Numbered from the stretch's first letter, positions 23,752 through 36,160 are shown. The stretch: 64,000 nt of DNA from Purpureocillium takamizusanense (GCF_022605165.1 NC_063070.1:124001-188000), one strand, 5' to 3'. Translations and numbers: made by a program. Notes: generated by a model not told the origin, from the sequence alone.

Positions 23752-25215
23752 TCAGAAATGCACGCTCCGCTTCTTCTGCACCTTTTTCCGCTTGTCCTCG
23801 TCGGACCGGTGGAAGAAGCCGCTCACGCTCGCCCCGGACGGCCCGCTGTACGGGCCCGGGAACAGCGACCCCAGCCCGCCACCGCCGGTCGAGGGTTTCT
23901 TGCGCCCGCCCTGGTTCTGGTCCGGCCTCGGCGGCGGCCCCACGCTGTTCGGCCGGGCCGGCTGCGGAGGCGCGGGGCCGCTCATCGGGCCGTACCACCC
24001 AGCCGTCGGCGGATAGAATTGCCCCGGGTTCGGCCGCGGCGGCAACGGGGGAGACGTGGACGGAGCGGTGCTTGGGCCAGGGACCCCGTACTCCCTGCGC
24101 AGCCGCTCCGTCTCCTTCTCCACCTCGGCCTCGCGTCTCCGGCGCTCCTTGTCCTCCTGCTCGAGCATCTTCTTGATGCGTTTCTGCTCCTCCAGGTCGC
24201 GCTTCTCGCGCTCACGGGCCTTGCGACCCTCCTCGACCACCATGGCCTGCAGCCTCTTCGTCTCGGCCTCGACCTCGGCCTGCTGGCGGGCGTCCCGAAG
24301 TGGGGGCGGCGGCTGCGGCGACGTCGACTCGGGCCGCGCGCTGGGAGCTGGGGGTGCGTCGCCGAGCGCTCCTGACACCATGGCGAGCTGCGATGACGAG
24401 GCGGCCAGTGGGTTCGAGCTCTTGCGGGTTCCGTTGACGTGTGTGGGCCCAGCACCGACCGTTGCCGCGTTGAAGGGGTTGTGTCGCGGGACGAGATACA
24501 GGTCGCGAATCACCTCTGCGCTCAGGATGAAGGCGACCTCGAGCCCCTTGCGGTCCTCGACGTCGACGCGCGCCATGTTGGGCTCGTATATCGTAACAGT
24601 GCCTTCGTTCTTGGACGCGCGGAACATGGCGACGGTGATGTCGGGCTCCTTGTTCTTCTTGCCGCCCACGCTCCGGCCGGACATGTAGCACGTCATGTCC
24701 TTGCTCAGGCGGCCGTCGCGCTTCCACCGGAAGACGACCTTGGGCGCCAGGTCGGCGGCGTCGACGCCGCCGGCGCCCTCGCGGTCGATGCGGCTCGCGC
24801 TCGGGAGGCGGAAGCTGCGCTCCGGCACCTCAAAGTCCCAGGCGTCCGACTTGCCCCAGCTGCCCGGGCGGTGGCGTACGACGACGGCCTGGTCGGGGTT
24901 GTAGAGGGAGACTGCGAAGGAGTCGGGCGTAAGGGGCACGGGCGACGTGGAGCCGCCGTTGGCGCGGACCTCGGCGGCGGAGAGGGTCGGCTGCGTCCAT
25001 GCGGGCTCGACGAGGACCTCGGCGTACACGACCGACGGGTAGTGCGCGTCGAGCAGGCCGAGGACGTACTTGTTGCGGGCATCGGGAGCGGCGGGCCGCT
25101 TGAGCAGGTACTCGGGCGAGGGCTCGGAGCCGTTGTGGGTGAAGTAGAGGACGGTCTGGAGGGGGTTATCGGCCGAGGGCTGGAGGCGGTAGGTCGGGAG
25201 GTTCTCGTCGAGCAT
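23752..25215 (-). CDS. Conserved fungal protein with central coiled coil, function unknown
   Basis: Single exon, 487 residues; ATG at 25215. Residues 1-260 look like a globular, beta-rich domain: LYFTHNGSEPSPEYLLKRP, VYAEVLVEP, a VFRWKRDGRLSKDMTCYMSG segment, and ITVAMFRASKNEGTVTIYEPN. After a Pro/Ser linker, residues about 305-375 are almost continuous Glu/Lys/Arg heptads (a long helical or coiled-coil segment). The tail is Pro/Gly-rich and ends in a basic patch. I recognise the overall architecture as a conserved hypothetical protein of Sordariomycetes but can assign no reaction. Strong third-position C/G usage and the lack of stops over 1.46 kb support coding. The antisense open frame at 24439-25239 is a shadow. 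Confidence 0.8.
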   Translation of the reverse strand: MLDENLPTYRLQPSADNPLQTVLYFTHNGSEPSPEYLLKRPAAPDARNKYVLGLLDAHYPSVVYAEVLVEPAWTQPTLSAAEVRANGGSTSPVPLTPDSFAVSLYNPDQAVVVRHRPGSWGKSDAWDFEVPERSFRLPSASRIDREGAGGVDAADLAPKVVFRWKRDGRLSKDMTCYMSGRSVGGKKNKEPDITVAMFRASKNEGTVTIYEPNMARVDVEDRKGLEVAFILSAEVIRDLYLVPRHNPFNAATVGAGPTHVNGTRKSSNPLAASSSQLAMVSGALGDAPPAPSARPESTSPQPPPPLRDARQQAEVEAETKRLQAMVVEEGRKAREREKRDLEEQKRIKKMLEQEDKERRRREAEVEKETERLRREYGVPGPSTAPSTSPPLPPRPNPGQFYPPTAGWYGPMSGPAPPQPARPNSVGPPPRPDQNQGGRKKPSTGGGGLGSLFPGPYSGPSGASVSGFFHRSDEDKRKKVQKKRSVHF

Positions 25216-26767
25216 GGCGGGCGGCTGGGTGTCGACTGATGACCGACCTCAAGCGTCGAAGCCTGTGGTGGGCGATCAAGGAAGAGAGACTGCGCTTGCC
25301 GTGGGTTGATGCAGGCGGTGGTGGGTTATGACGAGGTGGATATAAGGCAGTATAAAGGCGGCCTCTCCTCGCCCGTGGTCAGCAGGCCGTCTCGTCGTCA
25401 AGTATGGCAGGGTCGCAGCGCGGAATGTCGCACTCGATGCGACGCGAGGCGTAGAGAGGTACGTAGAAGCAACCGCAACAAAGCACGATGAGATAAGGTA
25501 GGTAGGTAGCGTGTGCACGACAATGGCGATGCTAGCGTAAAGCAACACGGACGGGGTCCCACCGTTTGCCGTGCGCGCCCGCGTGCAGTGAGTGGATAAG
25601 GATAAGAATGGGCAGCAGCAGCGGCTAGGCGGCTAGGCGGAATGCTATGTAGGTGATGGAGTCGATCGGGCAAAGGTAGTGGACGAGGCGGAGGAGGATG
25701 GATGGACGAACGGCCGGATAGCGGTTCGTTCAAAAAGGTTATGATGCGCCTCCACCAAAATCATGCATGGATGCATCAACTGGTGGTGGAAAGGTGTTTG
25801 CATCAGATTGCGTGGCTGCTGGAGCCGGTGCGTCATTGGAGCCGCCGCTGCGCCACGACGGGCAGCCCAGGCGATTGGCTCAGTCGCTACAGCACGGGTT
25901 CCAGCGCCTGGTGGGGAATCAACCCACTGAGGTGCCCAGGGAGGTGCCCTACCAGCCAGAGCTGCTCTCAGGTAGTACCGACCAGGCGCCGTGCCCCAGC
26001 CCGGAGGGCGGTGGAGGGGCGGGCATGGCGGGGTCCCACTGTCAGTGAGCAAACGGGGGGCGGGAACTTGCAGAACCGTCAGCCCCATGGACCGTCACAG
26101 TGAGGCTGTGCAGGCGACGGCACGACGCAGCTTATTAGGCTCAGACACGATGGCCTGCTCCCGGCCCGGGGTTCATGCGTGCGAGGGTGCCGTGCGTGCG
26201 CGTCGCCGTGGAGGAGATATACCACACGTGGGCGCGGACAAGGCAGGGCGGACAAGGCAGGGAGGAGTGCTCCCCGCGATCTCAGGCTTACGAGTCTGGG
26301 CGCGCGTCGTCGAGGCTGGGCGTTGATCATGTCATGGGTAATCTTCTCCTTGGTCGTTGCCTTCTTCATCTCGGCGCACTAGGTACTACGTACGTTACTC
26401 GCTGGCTCACTACCCGACATCTTCTAGCTCACCTGCAAAGAGAAATCCATATTGCTACCTACCTAACCCGCAACGCCGCCCGTTTGCCCTACCGAACCCG
26501 TGGCCGCTCGACGTGAATGCTAATAGAAGCCCTCGAAAGCTATCCGCCACATGCCAGCCAACGCCACCGCCCAGACGCCAAGCGTGCAAAACAAGAATCA
26601 GCCGTGCCCGAATGTATACCTGTATGCCTGTGTGGATGGATGGATGGGCATGTATGTGTGTATGTGTCTGACCCGTCTCTGCCACGCCTCATCGCCACAT
26701 GGCGGCCGCCCTTTGTACCCTCACTCAAGGCTCGCTCGTCCGTCCTCCTGCCCGCCCATCATCATCA
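25216..26767. other. Spacer, no supported gene
   Basis: Upstream region of the leftward coiled-coil gene and downstream region of the leftward small membrane gene. GGTA/TACC words occur at 25495-25510 and 26380-26465. Open frames are short, overlapping and of biased composition. Confidence 0.55.
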
Positions 26768-27217
26768 TCATGTCACGATCCCGGGCGGCGGCGGCGGCGG
26801 CGGCGGCTCCCCCTCCCTGCCGTCCCCGTCCCCATCGCCAGCAGCCCCGCCGCCGCGTCGACGGCGCCTCTGCAGCCATGATATCCTCTCGTCGAGCGGT
26901 CTTCTGGCTGGCAGGCCCCTCCGCACCCTGTCCTGGCGACGGCGACGGCGCGTCTCCTGCTGCCTGCGCCCGAAGCAGGGCACCCAGCAGCAGCAGACGC
27001 CGCCAAGAATGAGCCCCAAGGCGATGCCGATTAGGAAACCCCGAATGATCTTCTCGCCCGAAGACCCCCCACCGATGAGCTCCAGCACGCGCTCGCGAAT
27101 ATCAATGTCCCCGGGGAGTGTGTCCAGCGACGACGGGGTCGCCGCCTGCGTGAGCGACGATGTGAACGAAGCGGGCGCGAAGGGCGGTTCGTGGACCGTG
27201 GTGGTGGCGGTGGCCAT
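26768..27217 (-). CDS. Small single-span membrane protein with Cys cluster
   Basis: Single exon, 149 residues; ATG 27217 lies in an excellent context (AACCATGGC). Residues 1-50 are Ser/Thr-rich and mildly acidic (SLDTLPGDIDIRERVLELIG). A Gly-rich membrane span at about 57-81 runs into CCCWVPCFGRR, a cysteine cluster at the membrane boundary that could be palmitoylated. The tail is strongly Arg-rich and ends in a proline run encoded by a GGC/GCC-type repeat, so the C-terminus may be less conserved or incorrectly extended. No known domain recognised. Type I-like orientation with a basic cytosolic tail is inference. Confidence 0.55.
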   Translation of the reverse strand: MATATTTVHEPPFAPASFTSSLTQAATPSSLDTLPGDIDIRERVLELIGGGSSGEKIIRGFLIGIALGLILGGVCCCWVPCFGRRQQETRRRRRQDRVRRGLPARRPLDERISWLQRRRRRGGGAAGDGDGDGREGEPPPPPPPPGIVT

Positions 27218-27721
27218 GGTTGGCTGTTGTCATGTGCGTCGACGTCTGTGCCCGACTCCGTAGCCAGGGAACGATCTTGTCGTGCGTCCGGCTCGACGGA
27301 TGGGATGCCGCCGCGGTCGTCGACGCGATGCGCTCCGGGCGCGTTATTGGAGTAGTCTTGTTTGAGCGCCAAGCGACGGACGACGGTGTCGTTGTCGCCC
27401 TTGTCGTATCGCGTGACGCTGCCGCCAATGCTTGCGGGCGCCCGAACGGGCGATAATATGTGTGTGTACGAAGTATATGTGTGCGACGTGTAGTGCGGGC
27501 GTTGCATGCCACGGCCACGCGAGTGCGGCCTAGGCAGCGGCAAGGGAGAGCAGCAGCCCACGGAAAAGGGCGTGGGCGAGCAGCGCCGTCATCAACGGTT
27601 CCAAACGAAACGAGAGGCGGTTAGAGGTGGCAAGAAGCGATGGCGGCGCGGCCCCGCGGAGGTAAGAGGGGGATGCCCGTCCGGGGTGTGTGCGGCGGCG
27701 AGGTTGGTTAAAGGAGCCGTC

Positions 27722-27769
<48 letters not shown>
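27722..27769. repeat. (GCCGTT)8 hexanucleotide repeat
   Basis: Eight perfect tandem copies, followed by a partial unit to 27772, in the spacer upstream of the small membrane-protein gene. Confidence 0.95.
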
Positions 27770-27774
<5 letters not shown>

Positions 27775-28431
27775 CCGATCGACCGTCCCGTCTGCTGCGC
27801 GTCGACGCTGGGCCTCACCACGGCCAAGATGAGACCGATGGAGGGACGGCCAAGCTGACAAGCTGGACGCCTCCTTGGGCGGCGTGCTTACTGCTGGAAT
27901 CCGGCGAGGGCGGGCGGGATCGCGGGCAGAGCAGAGGGCGGCTGCCGACGCTCCACAGATGACGGGGGAAGAAGGCAGGCAGGCGTCCGCGGGACGGTCG
28001 GCAATCCAAAATCGGGAGTGCGGCCTCACGAGTTGGGCGAGATGAGAGAAAGAAGGTGTGTGTGAAAAGAGGCGGATGATGGTGGATTGGAGAAGCATGC
28101 GCTGCTAAGGTAGGCAAGGTAAGGTATGTAGCTACCTAGTACTCTGTGCTAGGCACTTCTTAGGTGCTGCGGCTAATAAAGGTACGATTGGGGAAGGTAT
28201 GGTATGTACAGGCGGGCAAGGTATGCGATGGAAGGAGGCGGCGAGAGGTCGGTCGGGCGCCTTAAACAACAAATCTGGACCCAGAACGCTTAGTACCTAC
28301 TATTCTCTTCCGTTGATATGTCGTCTGCACAGAAGTTTCCTACTAAGTTACCTCGTAGACACTAACCAACCAAGCTTCCATTGCAGCGAAGATCTCTCCT
28401 CTGGCCGTCAACTCACTCATCCATCAGCAAA

Positions 28432-28452
28432 GCAGCAGCAGCAGCAGCAGCA
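28432..28452. repeat. (CAG)n trinucleotide repeat
   Basis: Seven CAG-type units in spacer DNA. Confidence 0.9.
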
Positions 28453-30452
28453 TCAGGGCCCGTCAAGTTACCTAGTACTGTATCCGAACGGATTCTGCAC
28501 CAACGACACAATACGACATCCATGGCTTGCACGCCCGTCGGCCGGCCCATCCGGCTGGCTCCCTCCCTCCCTCCCTCCCCTCTCTCGGCGTGCATGCTTG
28601 GCTCCCATGGACGCGCCCCCGAAGGGGAAGCTGCTCACTCGCCTCTCTCGGCTGGCCGGGCGCGATTGGTCCCTGGTTCCTCTTCTCTCTATCTCCCTCC
28701 CTCCCTCTCTCCCACTCTCTCCCCCGGGCTTTTTCCTCTAACCATGCTGTGCTGCTTGCCGCCGCCGTCTCCCCAACGCAGCTCTGGCATAGCATCAAGC
28801 CACACCGCCCACCCCCGTCAGTCAGTCAGTCAGGGTGGCTGGCGCCTGGTCTCTGCAACGATAGATTCGGTGTCGACTCCTGTGGTGGCGGCCGCCGACC
28901 TGACGACGGGGCCGCCCACTGATGGCGGGGAGGGGGGGCCTCCGGGCGCCCCGGTCGCCCCATAGCTCCCGAGACCACCAACCTCCATGTCTCCACCCCC
29001 GCACCCAAATCGGCCTGGGGCGTGCGTGTGCGTGTGTGTCGCAGGCACTTCCATTGTTGGAAGAAAAAATCGCTGGGCTGGGCTGGACTGGCTCCAACAA
29101 ATTGCACCTTGGCGTGTACAGTATACGATGAATACATTTCAGTACCAACGTACGAAGTACCTGCATCTCGCTCAACACCAAACACACCTACACACTCCCT
29201 CACACTCTTCACAACGTCGTGATGTGACCTCCTCAACCGCCAACGCCCACATGCATCGTTCGCCCCCGGAGAACAATCTAGACACGGGCACTCTCCAAGA
29301 ACAGTCAAGCTCAGTTGCCTAGTAACTCCCATATCCCAACATCCCCCGGCCCGACCCAACCCATACGGTATCGTACATACGGCTCCAAAGGGGTCAACAA
29401 GCAGTGTCCACCTATGGAGCCGTCTAACCATGCCACAAGGCATACAATACAATACAAGCCGCGTCGTGCACGGCCAAGGCTACGGATATCTCAACATACA
29501 TACAGTATAGGTGGATATATATAAGCAGTGCCAAGGGGTACGTAGTCGCAAATCATGCCCAACTCCAAGCCTATCCCATCCTATCCTGGCCTGGCCCTAT
29601 ACTCGTCCGCAGTGGCTGGCATCTGCAAGTGCCCGCCATCATCAAGCTCGCCGAGATGACCCCGAGAATCATCTAAGCGGCAGCGCCCTTCAGCACGACG
29701 CCTGGGTGGGAACCTTCGTGGATGGGGTCACCGCCATCAAGGGCGAGAGCGCGCGCGCCCTACAACGGCCTATATACTCGAGCAAGAAGGGCCAGACAGA
29801 CGGCAAGGCGCTCACGGAAGGAGCGGTGGGCTCCCATGGGAGGGCCGTCACGGTGTTCCTCGGCGAGTGCGGTGCGCGGTGGCTCGGGCCCCATTTATCG
29901 GATGAGTAACCTTGGGGGGCCCGTGAAATGAAGTAATTTGTTGACCCGGCCTGTCGTTGCAAGGCTCCCGTGTATACTCCTGCATCGCAGCTCGTCACCA
30001 CGCGTGCCTTCTGACGCCGGGATCCCACACAAAATGAGAAGAGAAAATGAGAAGAGACGCTGCCACGCTGCGCCAGACATGGATTGGGCGAATCGCATTC
30101 ATATCGACAAACAGTCCGCTTGTGTACATGGCTCGCTTGCCTACTCCCTGCCATCAGGGTCCACGCATTCTCGCCCCAACCCCCGTCCATAGTGTCGTCG
30201 ATATCCACCATTATATTTCATGCTCCAAACTCCTCCCGTGCTCCGGCTATGGCGATGCCGCCACTGTCGAAAGCCTGGCTTGCCAGGGCCTAGCGGCGTG
30301 CTCTTGCAGCCCTCGAGCTTGGCAGATTGGCAGCGGCCACAAGTAGACACGGCTCCGCGGTCTGGTGGCTCGAAGCGGCTCGATCCTTGCGGGGGTTCCT
30401 GTCGGGCCCCATGGTTCGACGTCTCCTCATCCTGGCGCCAAAATCCGAGCCC

Positions 30453-32097
30453 TCATATGATGCCACCGGGCGGGTCGTATCCAGTGGACGCCCCGCGAGC
30501 TGCGCCGCCCATGCCGCCGCTCCCTGGATCATCCACTTGCGCACTGTTCGTCTTGCGCAGCATGAACATAGGCTTCTTTCCCTCCTTGTCCAGCTGCTTG
30601 AACAAGATCAAGGGTTTCTCGTCCATGCCGAGACAGCGTTCCTGATCGCCGTACACGATGTACAAGGCGTACTGGTCCCACGGCGCGTTGATTTGATACT
30701 TTTTGAGGGCGGCCGGAAGCACCTTGTGGCATGGGTCATCCATGCTCACGCGGAATGACTTGAATATCTCGACCGAGGCATTGCTCGTGCTCGGTGTGTC
30801 TGGTACCGGCGTCTCTCGTCGTCGCGGTGGCACCCCGCCGGACAGCTTGTCGCGCCCGCCGTAGGTTGAGTGGTCCGTGTCGTTCAACGTCGTTCTATTC
30901 GAGGTGACAATGGAGTCGCCGCGGTATGATCGAGAAGCAAGAGTCGCGCCGCTGAGGTGGTTTTGCGGCGATGTCGGGGAGGGCATGTTGGGAGAGGGAT
31001 ACGCTGAGTTCTGGCCGCTGCCATTCATGGCTGCGAGGTGCGATGACGACATGACAGCCCGTTCCGCAGCGCTGGCAGGATCCAGCGTCTGCTCCGCTAT
31101 CGTCCTCTCGTGCGTTGGTTGTGTCGGCGAGTTGCCTTTGGGCGTCGCCCCAATGAGGATCTTGCGCTGCGAGTATGATCGTATGACGCCCGGGCCGGGG
31201 CCCTGACCGGGCGGTGGTGTCGGGCCTGGTGGTGAGATGGTCGGCTCGAACGTGTATGCGCCGCTGCCGCTCAGGTTAGGCAGCGGCTGCTGCGCGTCCT
31301 TGACGAGGCGTAAGGCTGGGAGCATGTCTTCGCGAAGGCGTCGGAAGTCGTCTGTCATCCTCCGTAGGTCTTGCTCCAGCAGGCTCATTCGCTCGTCTCG
31401 CAGGCGTAGCTGCTCAACTAGATGTTTTATGTCTTTTAGGGTCGCTGTGGCGTACTGTGCTTCGGCGTCGGCAGCTACGTGGCAATAGCACGACCAAGTT
31501 AATCGACCACTCTCGCGAGATGCGTTTCACGGGAAAGGGGAGGGGGATGCTTACACAATGGCAGGTAGTGGTCGCTCTCGATGGGAACGTCTTGTGCTTT
31601 CTTGACATCATAGACACTCTTCAGGATGGTTAGCCTGTGGCCGACACTGGCGATGCCCATGCTCTTGAGGTCATCGTGTTGCAGCGCTACGAGCGCCTCG
31701 CCAACGATTTCGTTTTCTGCAGCAACGGCCGTCCGGTCAGCAATCGATCCAACGTGCCGGGGCGTTTGGGCGAGGCACAGCAGGACGCCTGCCCAACAGA
31801 AGGGGGGTATGGTATGCCCAACATACCCACGAATCGATCAGCATACTGAGGCAGGCCGATCGTGCCGATGAAGTCGGCGCACTCGTCAGCGGACCACTCG
31901 GTGATGATGGTTTCGGGGAGCCTGTCGGCGCTGGCGCGATGGGCGTAGGTGGTGGGAGTGTGCTCGGCCGATGTTGACAGCTCGGAGTCGATGGGCGAGG
32001 CCTCGGAATCGCCCACGGGGGAGCGGTCCCCTATGCTTCGCTCGTACTCGTCGTCGGCGTCCGACTCGGCGTAGGCGGTGCCGCCATCGAAGTTCAT
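30453..32097 (-). CDS. STE50: Ste50-like MAP-kinase adaptor (SAM + Ras-association domains)
   Basis: Three exons on the minus strand, 32097-31827, 31716-31555 and 31474-30453, 484 residues. Ste50 links the MAPKKK Ste11 to upstream Cdc42 and membrane sensors in mating, filamentation and osmotic-stress pathways. An acidic N-terminus is followed by a SAM domain at about 65-128 (EWSADECADFIGTIGLPQYADRF...GHRLTILKSVYDVK). Residues 145-175 form a short coiled coil. A Ser/Pro-rich linker follows, then a Ras-association domain at about 377-452 (VEIFKSFRVSMDDPCHKVLPAALKKY...YIVYGDQERCLG...PMFMLRK). Introns are 110 nt (GTATGT...CAG) and 80 nt (GTAAGC...TAG); the first falls inside the SAM domain and splicing restores RFVENEIVGEAL. 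ATG 32097 is preferred to an in-frame upstream ATG at 32244 because the intervening 49 residues are basic, Pro-rich and unlike the family. Confidence 0.93.
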
Positions 32098-32438
32098 GGT
32101 GTCAGACGAGGGCGGCGGAGCCACGGAGGGCCAGGGGCGAGGGCGATGCCGGCTGGTCGCGGCTCGAGGCTTTGGAGGGTTCGAGGGCGGGCGAGACGTT
32201 GCGGAGGCTTGGGAGGGTTCCAGGCGGGATTGGGTGGGTGGCACGACTTGCGGGCGGGCGGCGACGGGCGGCCTCGATCAATCGCGGTGCGTCAAACGGC
32301 GTCGCTCGGGGCCGTGGCGGGTGTCAGCGGGCGACGTGGCCGTCGGAAGCTGTGCGTGCTGGAGCGACGAGGTTGAGGTTGAGGTTGAGCAAAGCTGATG
32401 GAGGAGGAGGGGCAGGCAAGGCAGGGCAGGGTCGGGCA

Positions 32439-32440
<2 letters not shown>

Positions 32441-32480
<40 letters not shown>
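32441..32480. repeat. (CTGG)10 tetranucleotide repeat
   Basis: Ten perfect copies about 350 bp upstream of the Ste50 start codon. Confidence 0.95.
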
Positions 32481-32483
<3 letters not shown>

Positions 32484-33830
32484 GTAGGGAGGGTAGGTTA
32501 GTTAGCAGACAGAGCTGGCAGAGCAAAGCAGCGGCAGAGGCGAGCAAGCGAGGAGGCGAGGCGAGGCCAGTCGAGATTGGATTGGGCAGGCTGCGGCTGG
32601 CTGGGCCACCCATGTACGGGCCAGGTTTTGGTGTGCGACGGCGGAGCGGGTGCCAGCGTCAGTGGAACTTCTTTGAGGAGAAGAGAAGGGGGGGGGGGAC
32701 CGGGTTGGAGGCTGAGCTGCGCCCCGAGCATCAGATCCCAGCACGGGCAGGTCGGCGGGCGGGCAGCCTGCGCGGCACCGTGGCCGCTACGGGCACCTAC
32801 CTACGGTTACTACAGCACGCCAGCCAGCATGGAGCCCTGGACAGCAGCGGAAAGTTCCATGGGAAAATCCAATGGATGGGATGGGCAGGCCAGGCGCATG
32901 CCCGGAGGCCGGTGCCTAGGTACAGAGGGTGGAGGCTGTCTGCGGGCTGCTGCCGCTGACCTCCACTGGCCTCAGGAACTACCTAGTACGGCAGGTGTGT
33001 TTGGGTACCTGTAGGTGGCATTTACAGCGGGGTTGGGCGCTGCCCTCAGCGGCCCGTGGGAGCGGATGAGGGCCTGATTGGACTTCGTAGCGGATTTTTT
33101 CCAAGGACTCTGTGGAGCGGACGTTTGTCGGGCCATGCCCGCCCCCGCCCATGCAAAATGGAATTCTCACCTCACCTCAGAGGGGCAGCTCTGGGCCGGG
33201 GGCGGCCACCACTGCACCCAACCTCGCCTCGGCACCGCCCAGAGCCCGCCACTGTGGGTAGATAGGTAGAGGCCGGGCGCTAGGTCTGCGTGCTCCAGGG
33301 GGTGGCCGCCAGAGCGCTGGAAGGCCTGGGCTGCAGTGGCGGGCACGCACCTACCTCGCCTCCATCATCGTGCAGACGGGGGCTGCGCCGCGGCTTGCTG
33401 CTTGAGGAAATTCGATTCATCACTTTTGACGCGGATCCATCCGTGGGCAGCAGACGCGTGAAGCTCTTCCATGACAACAATATCACCGCACGTATCCACC
33501 AATATACGCTGATGGCGTGAGCGACCTCGGAAATCCGCCACCTCAGGCTCCTCCAGACGACGGTGGCGGCCGGGTGCTCGAGCAGCCAGCCAGCCCCTCG
33601 GAGAGGCACGACGCTCCCACAGTCGTCACACCGTTCATCGGAAGTCAAGGGCAGTTCTGTCTTTCAAGTCAGTCGGTCGGTCGGCAGCCAACAAGCGAGG
33701 AGAGGAGAGCGGCATGCAAGCATCGCACCGCAAGCGCACGCCCACGGGCCGGGCCACGCACGTCAATCCATGCATCCATCCATCATGCATGTCCGAAGCG
33801 CCATCCCACCGAAGCACGACAAGACTCGAG

Positions 33831-33861
<31 letters not shown>

Positions 33862-33862
33862 G
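33831..33862. repeat. (TGT)n trinucleotide repeat
   Basis: Ten perfect TGT units plus a partial unit in spacer. Confidence 0.9.
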
Positions 33863-36133
33863 ATCGAGCTGCAACTCTACTCGTAAATGCCACCCAAGTT
33901 AGTTATGAAGAAGGGTTCCCTTTACATACACGGCACTGACGCCTAACCCCGAGTGCCTCTCGTTCGGCCTTGTTACCGGACCTTGGCCTTTGCCCACTCT
34001 CTCCCTCCCTTCTCCTCCTGGACACTCTTGTCCGCGCGATGTGCCGGCTCCCCGGACGACGATTGATTAAACGTCTGATGCACACCGGCATCGAGTCCAT
34101 CTGCGCTAAAGGTCGATCGATGGCGTAATAATACCCTTTGCCCATCCATCAACCATCACCACCATCACGACCAAGGACACGAACGAGCCGGTGGCCAAAC
34201 ACAAGCAAGGCACGTACATCGCCTCAAAGCACGCTGATTTGACCACGACGACGGCAACGGCAACGGCCTGGCGCGTCGTCAACGTAGCGCCTAGAAGCAT
34301 TCTTCGCTAGTCCCATCCCAGGCTGCTTACCGCATCAAGAAACCCCCCCCCGGTCGAAAGAGACCAGCCGTATTCAACCGCCGATGTCATGCAACTCCAC
34401 CACCACCACGACCCGCGGCCGCACCACCAACGGGTGCGAATCATGGAGCTTCCGGGGTCCCGGGCCTCACGGCTGACGTGCCGGTCCCTGTCTACCCTCA
34501 TCCTTCCGAGCGGTCGTCCGTCTCAGGAGGGACGACTCGTCCCGCAGCAGCTGGTCTAGCAAAGTATCAAGCACCAACCAAGCATTGCCGAGAGTTCCAT
34601 AGCCGTGCCTAGCCAAGTGCGTGTTGATACATGCTCTTGCTGCCAGGGTCAAACTTGGACTCCGTTCCCGTCCAAGGACACCGGCTACATGTGAGAGGCC
34701 TGCGGCGCATCAACGACAGAACTGACACTCGCACGCCATTTGCAACGGCCCATCCATCGCCCACCGGGCCATCCATGAGCGAGTGAGTACCAAAGGGAAC
34801 CCCGTCAGTGTTGCCCTTATCAAATTCCTCACCGGCAGCTAGGACGACGCTTGGCCGCACGAACACAACATGAGAGATCTAGTATACACGTAGACAGGGA
34901 AACCAACCACGATCTCGTCCTGGGCTGTTAGGTGCCTGTGATTCTCGTTGTTGGCGTCACCACAATATCACCTCATCGAGGACCGCAGGCACGGTAGCAT
35001 GTCGACGCATTGTAACTCTAGTATGTCGTGTCTGAGGAAACGTATTACCTGGTTACTTCGATCCATCCATGCTCTGTCCAGAGTAGTGGCATGGTAAGTA
35101 TGTAGTCTGCGGTAGTCTCAAGACCCGCCCTCGTCGTCGTCGTTGTCGTCTTGTAACAGGTGACGGTAACACCAGACCAGCTTACACCGGATTGTGGATC
35201 GAGGAGGACCCTACTCTGCCTGAATAATAACTACATGCGCCTGCGCTTACACAACGAGCTCTCCCCCAAGCCAAGGAGCCGTAACAAAGCATAACCTCTC
35301 TACGGTGGTATAGTCGCCGCTCTCTCCGTCGCGCCCTTCACCCTCAGGTCGGTCCCCCGCCGTCAAAACACCGACCACCTGAATCATCGCCGCCGCCGCC
35401 GTCACCACCAGACGAGCGACCCGGTTCATCGCCGCGCCAAGCTCGGTACCTGACCTATGTCCTCGTCGCGCGCTTCATGCGTTTTGCATAGGCAACGAGC
35501 TGCACATCCACCCAGCCATTGCCCCCCGTACTCATCGATCCGTTGATCCATCCATACATGCACCCTCCTCTGCCTCCCCGTACGTACATAACGTGCCTAC
35601 CCTTCTATGCCACCCCGGACCCTGACCTGGCGGCGAATCCAGCGCTGTGGGCCGCTCGCGCCGCCGCCGCCGCCGCCGATAGAACAGGCGGGCAGACACG
35701 CATCAGATAGATAGATCACCGACGAGAAAGCGGGACCGAGGCCGCTCGAAAGGGAGTACGCGAGGTCGCCGCAAAACTACGCTCATCCGAAAGAATATAC
35801 TACGCACAACCTCCCGCCCTTCCTCCCCACACCATGTCCAACCTCAAAACCCCCGACGGCCGGCGGCGGATCTGCCCACCCTCTCGCCACTTTAGGGTTC
35901 CTTGTTCTCCTTCCGCTCGATGGAGTCCTACTCTAACTGACATCGTGAAACGCCGTCACCTCGTATAGCTCCACCTCGTCTCTTTCTCTCGCTTTTCTCT
36001 CTCGGCTTTTTTCTTTCTATGCATATTTGTCTCGTCTGATTGCACTCTTTCTACAGCAGCAGCCATATTCCTTGTCCTTCCTCATTCAGGTCCACCATCT
36101 CCTCCAGCTCCTCTACACATCCTCGTCCTTCTG

Positions 36134-36160
36134 CTTCTTCTTCTTCTTCTTCTTCTTCTT
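36134..36160. repeat. (CTT)9 trinucleotide repeat
   Basis: Nine CTT units in a pyrimidine-rich region. Confidence 0.9.

Larger units (their letters stand above)
27218..30452. other. 3.2-kb spacer with hexamer and CAG repeats
   Basis: No supported gene. It holds (GCCGTT)8 at 27722-27769, (CAG)n at 28432-28452, pyrimidine-rich CCTCCCT stretches near 28559-28730 and a GGTA/TACC patch at 28100-28225. The longest open frames (28381-28965 plus; 28826-29452 minus) have the composition of these simple repeats. Confidence 0.55.

Noticed and set aside
24439..25239. 266-codon plus-strand open frame antisense to the coiled-coil gene
   Set aside because: Composition (Val, Asp, Gly, Glu, Arg) is typical of an antisense shadow, and the minus frame has coherent domains.
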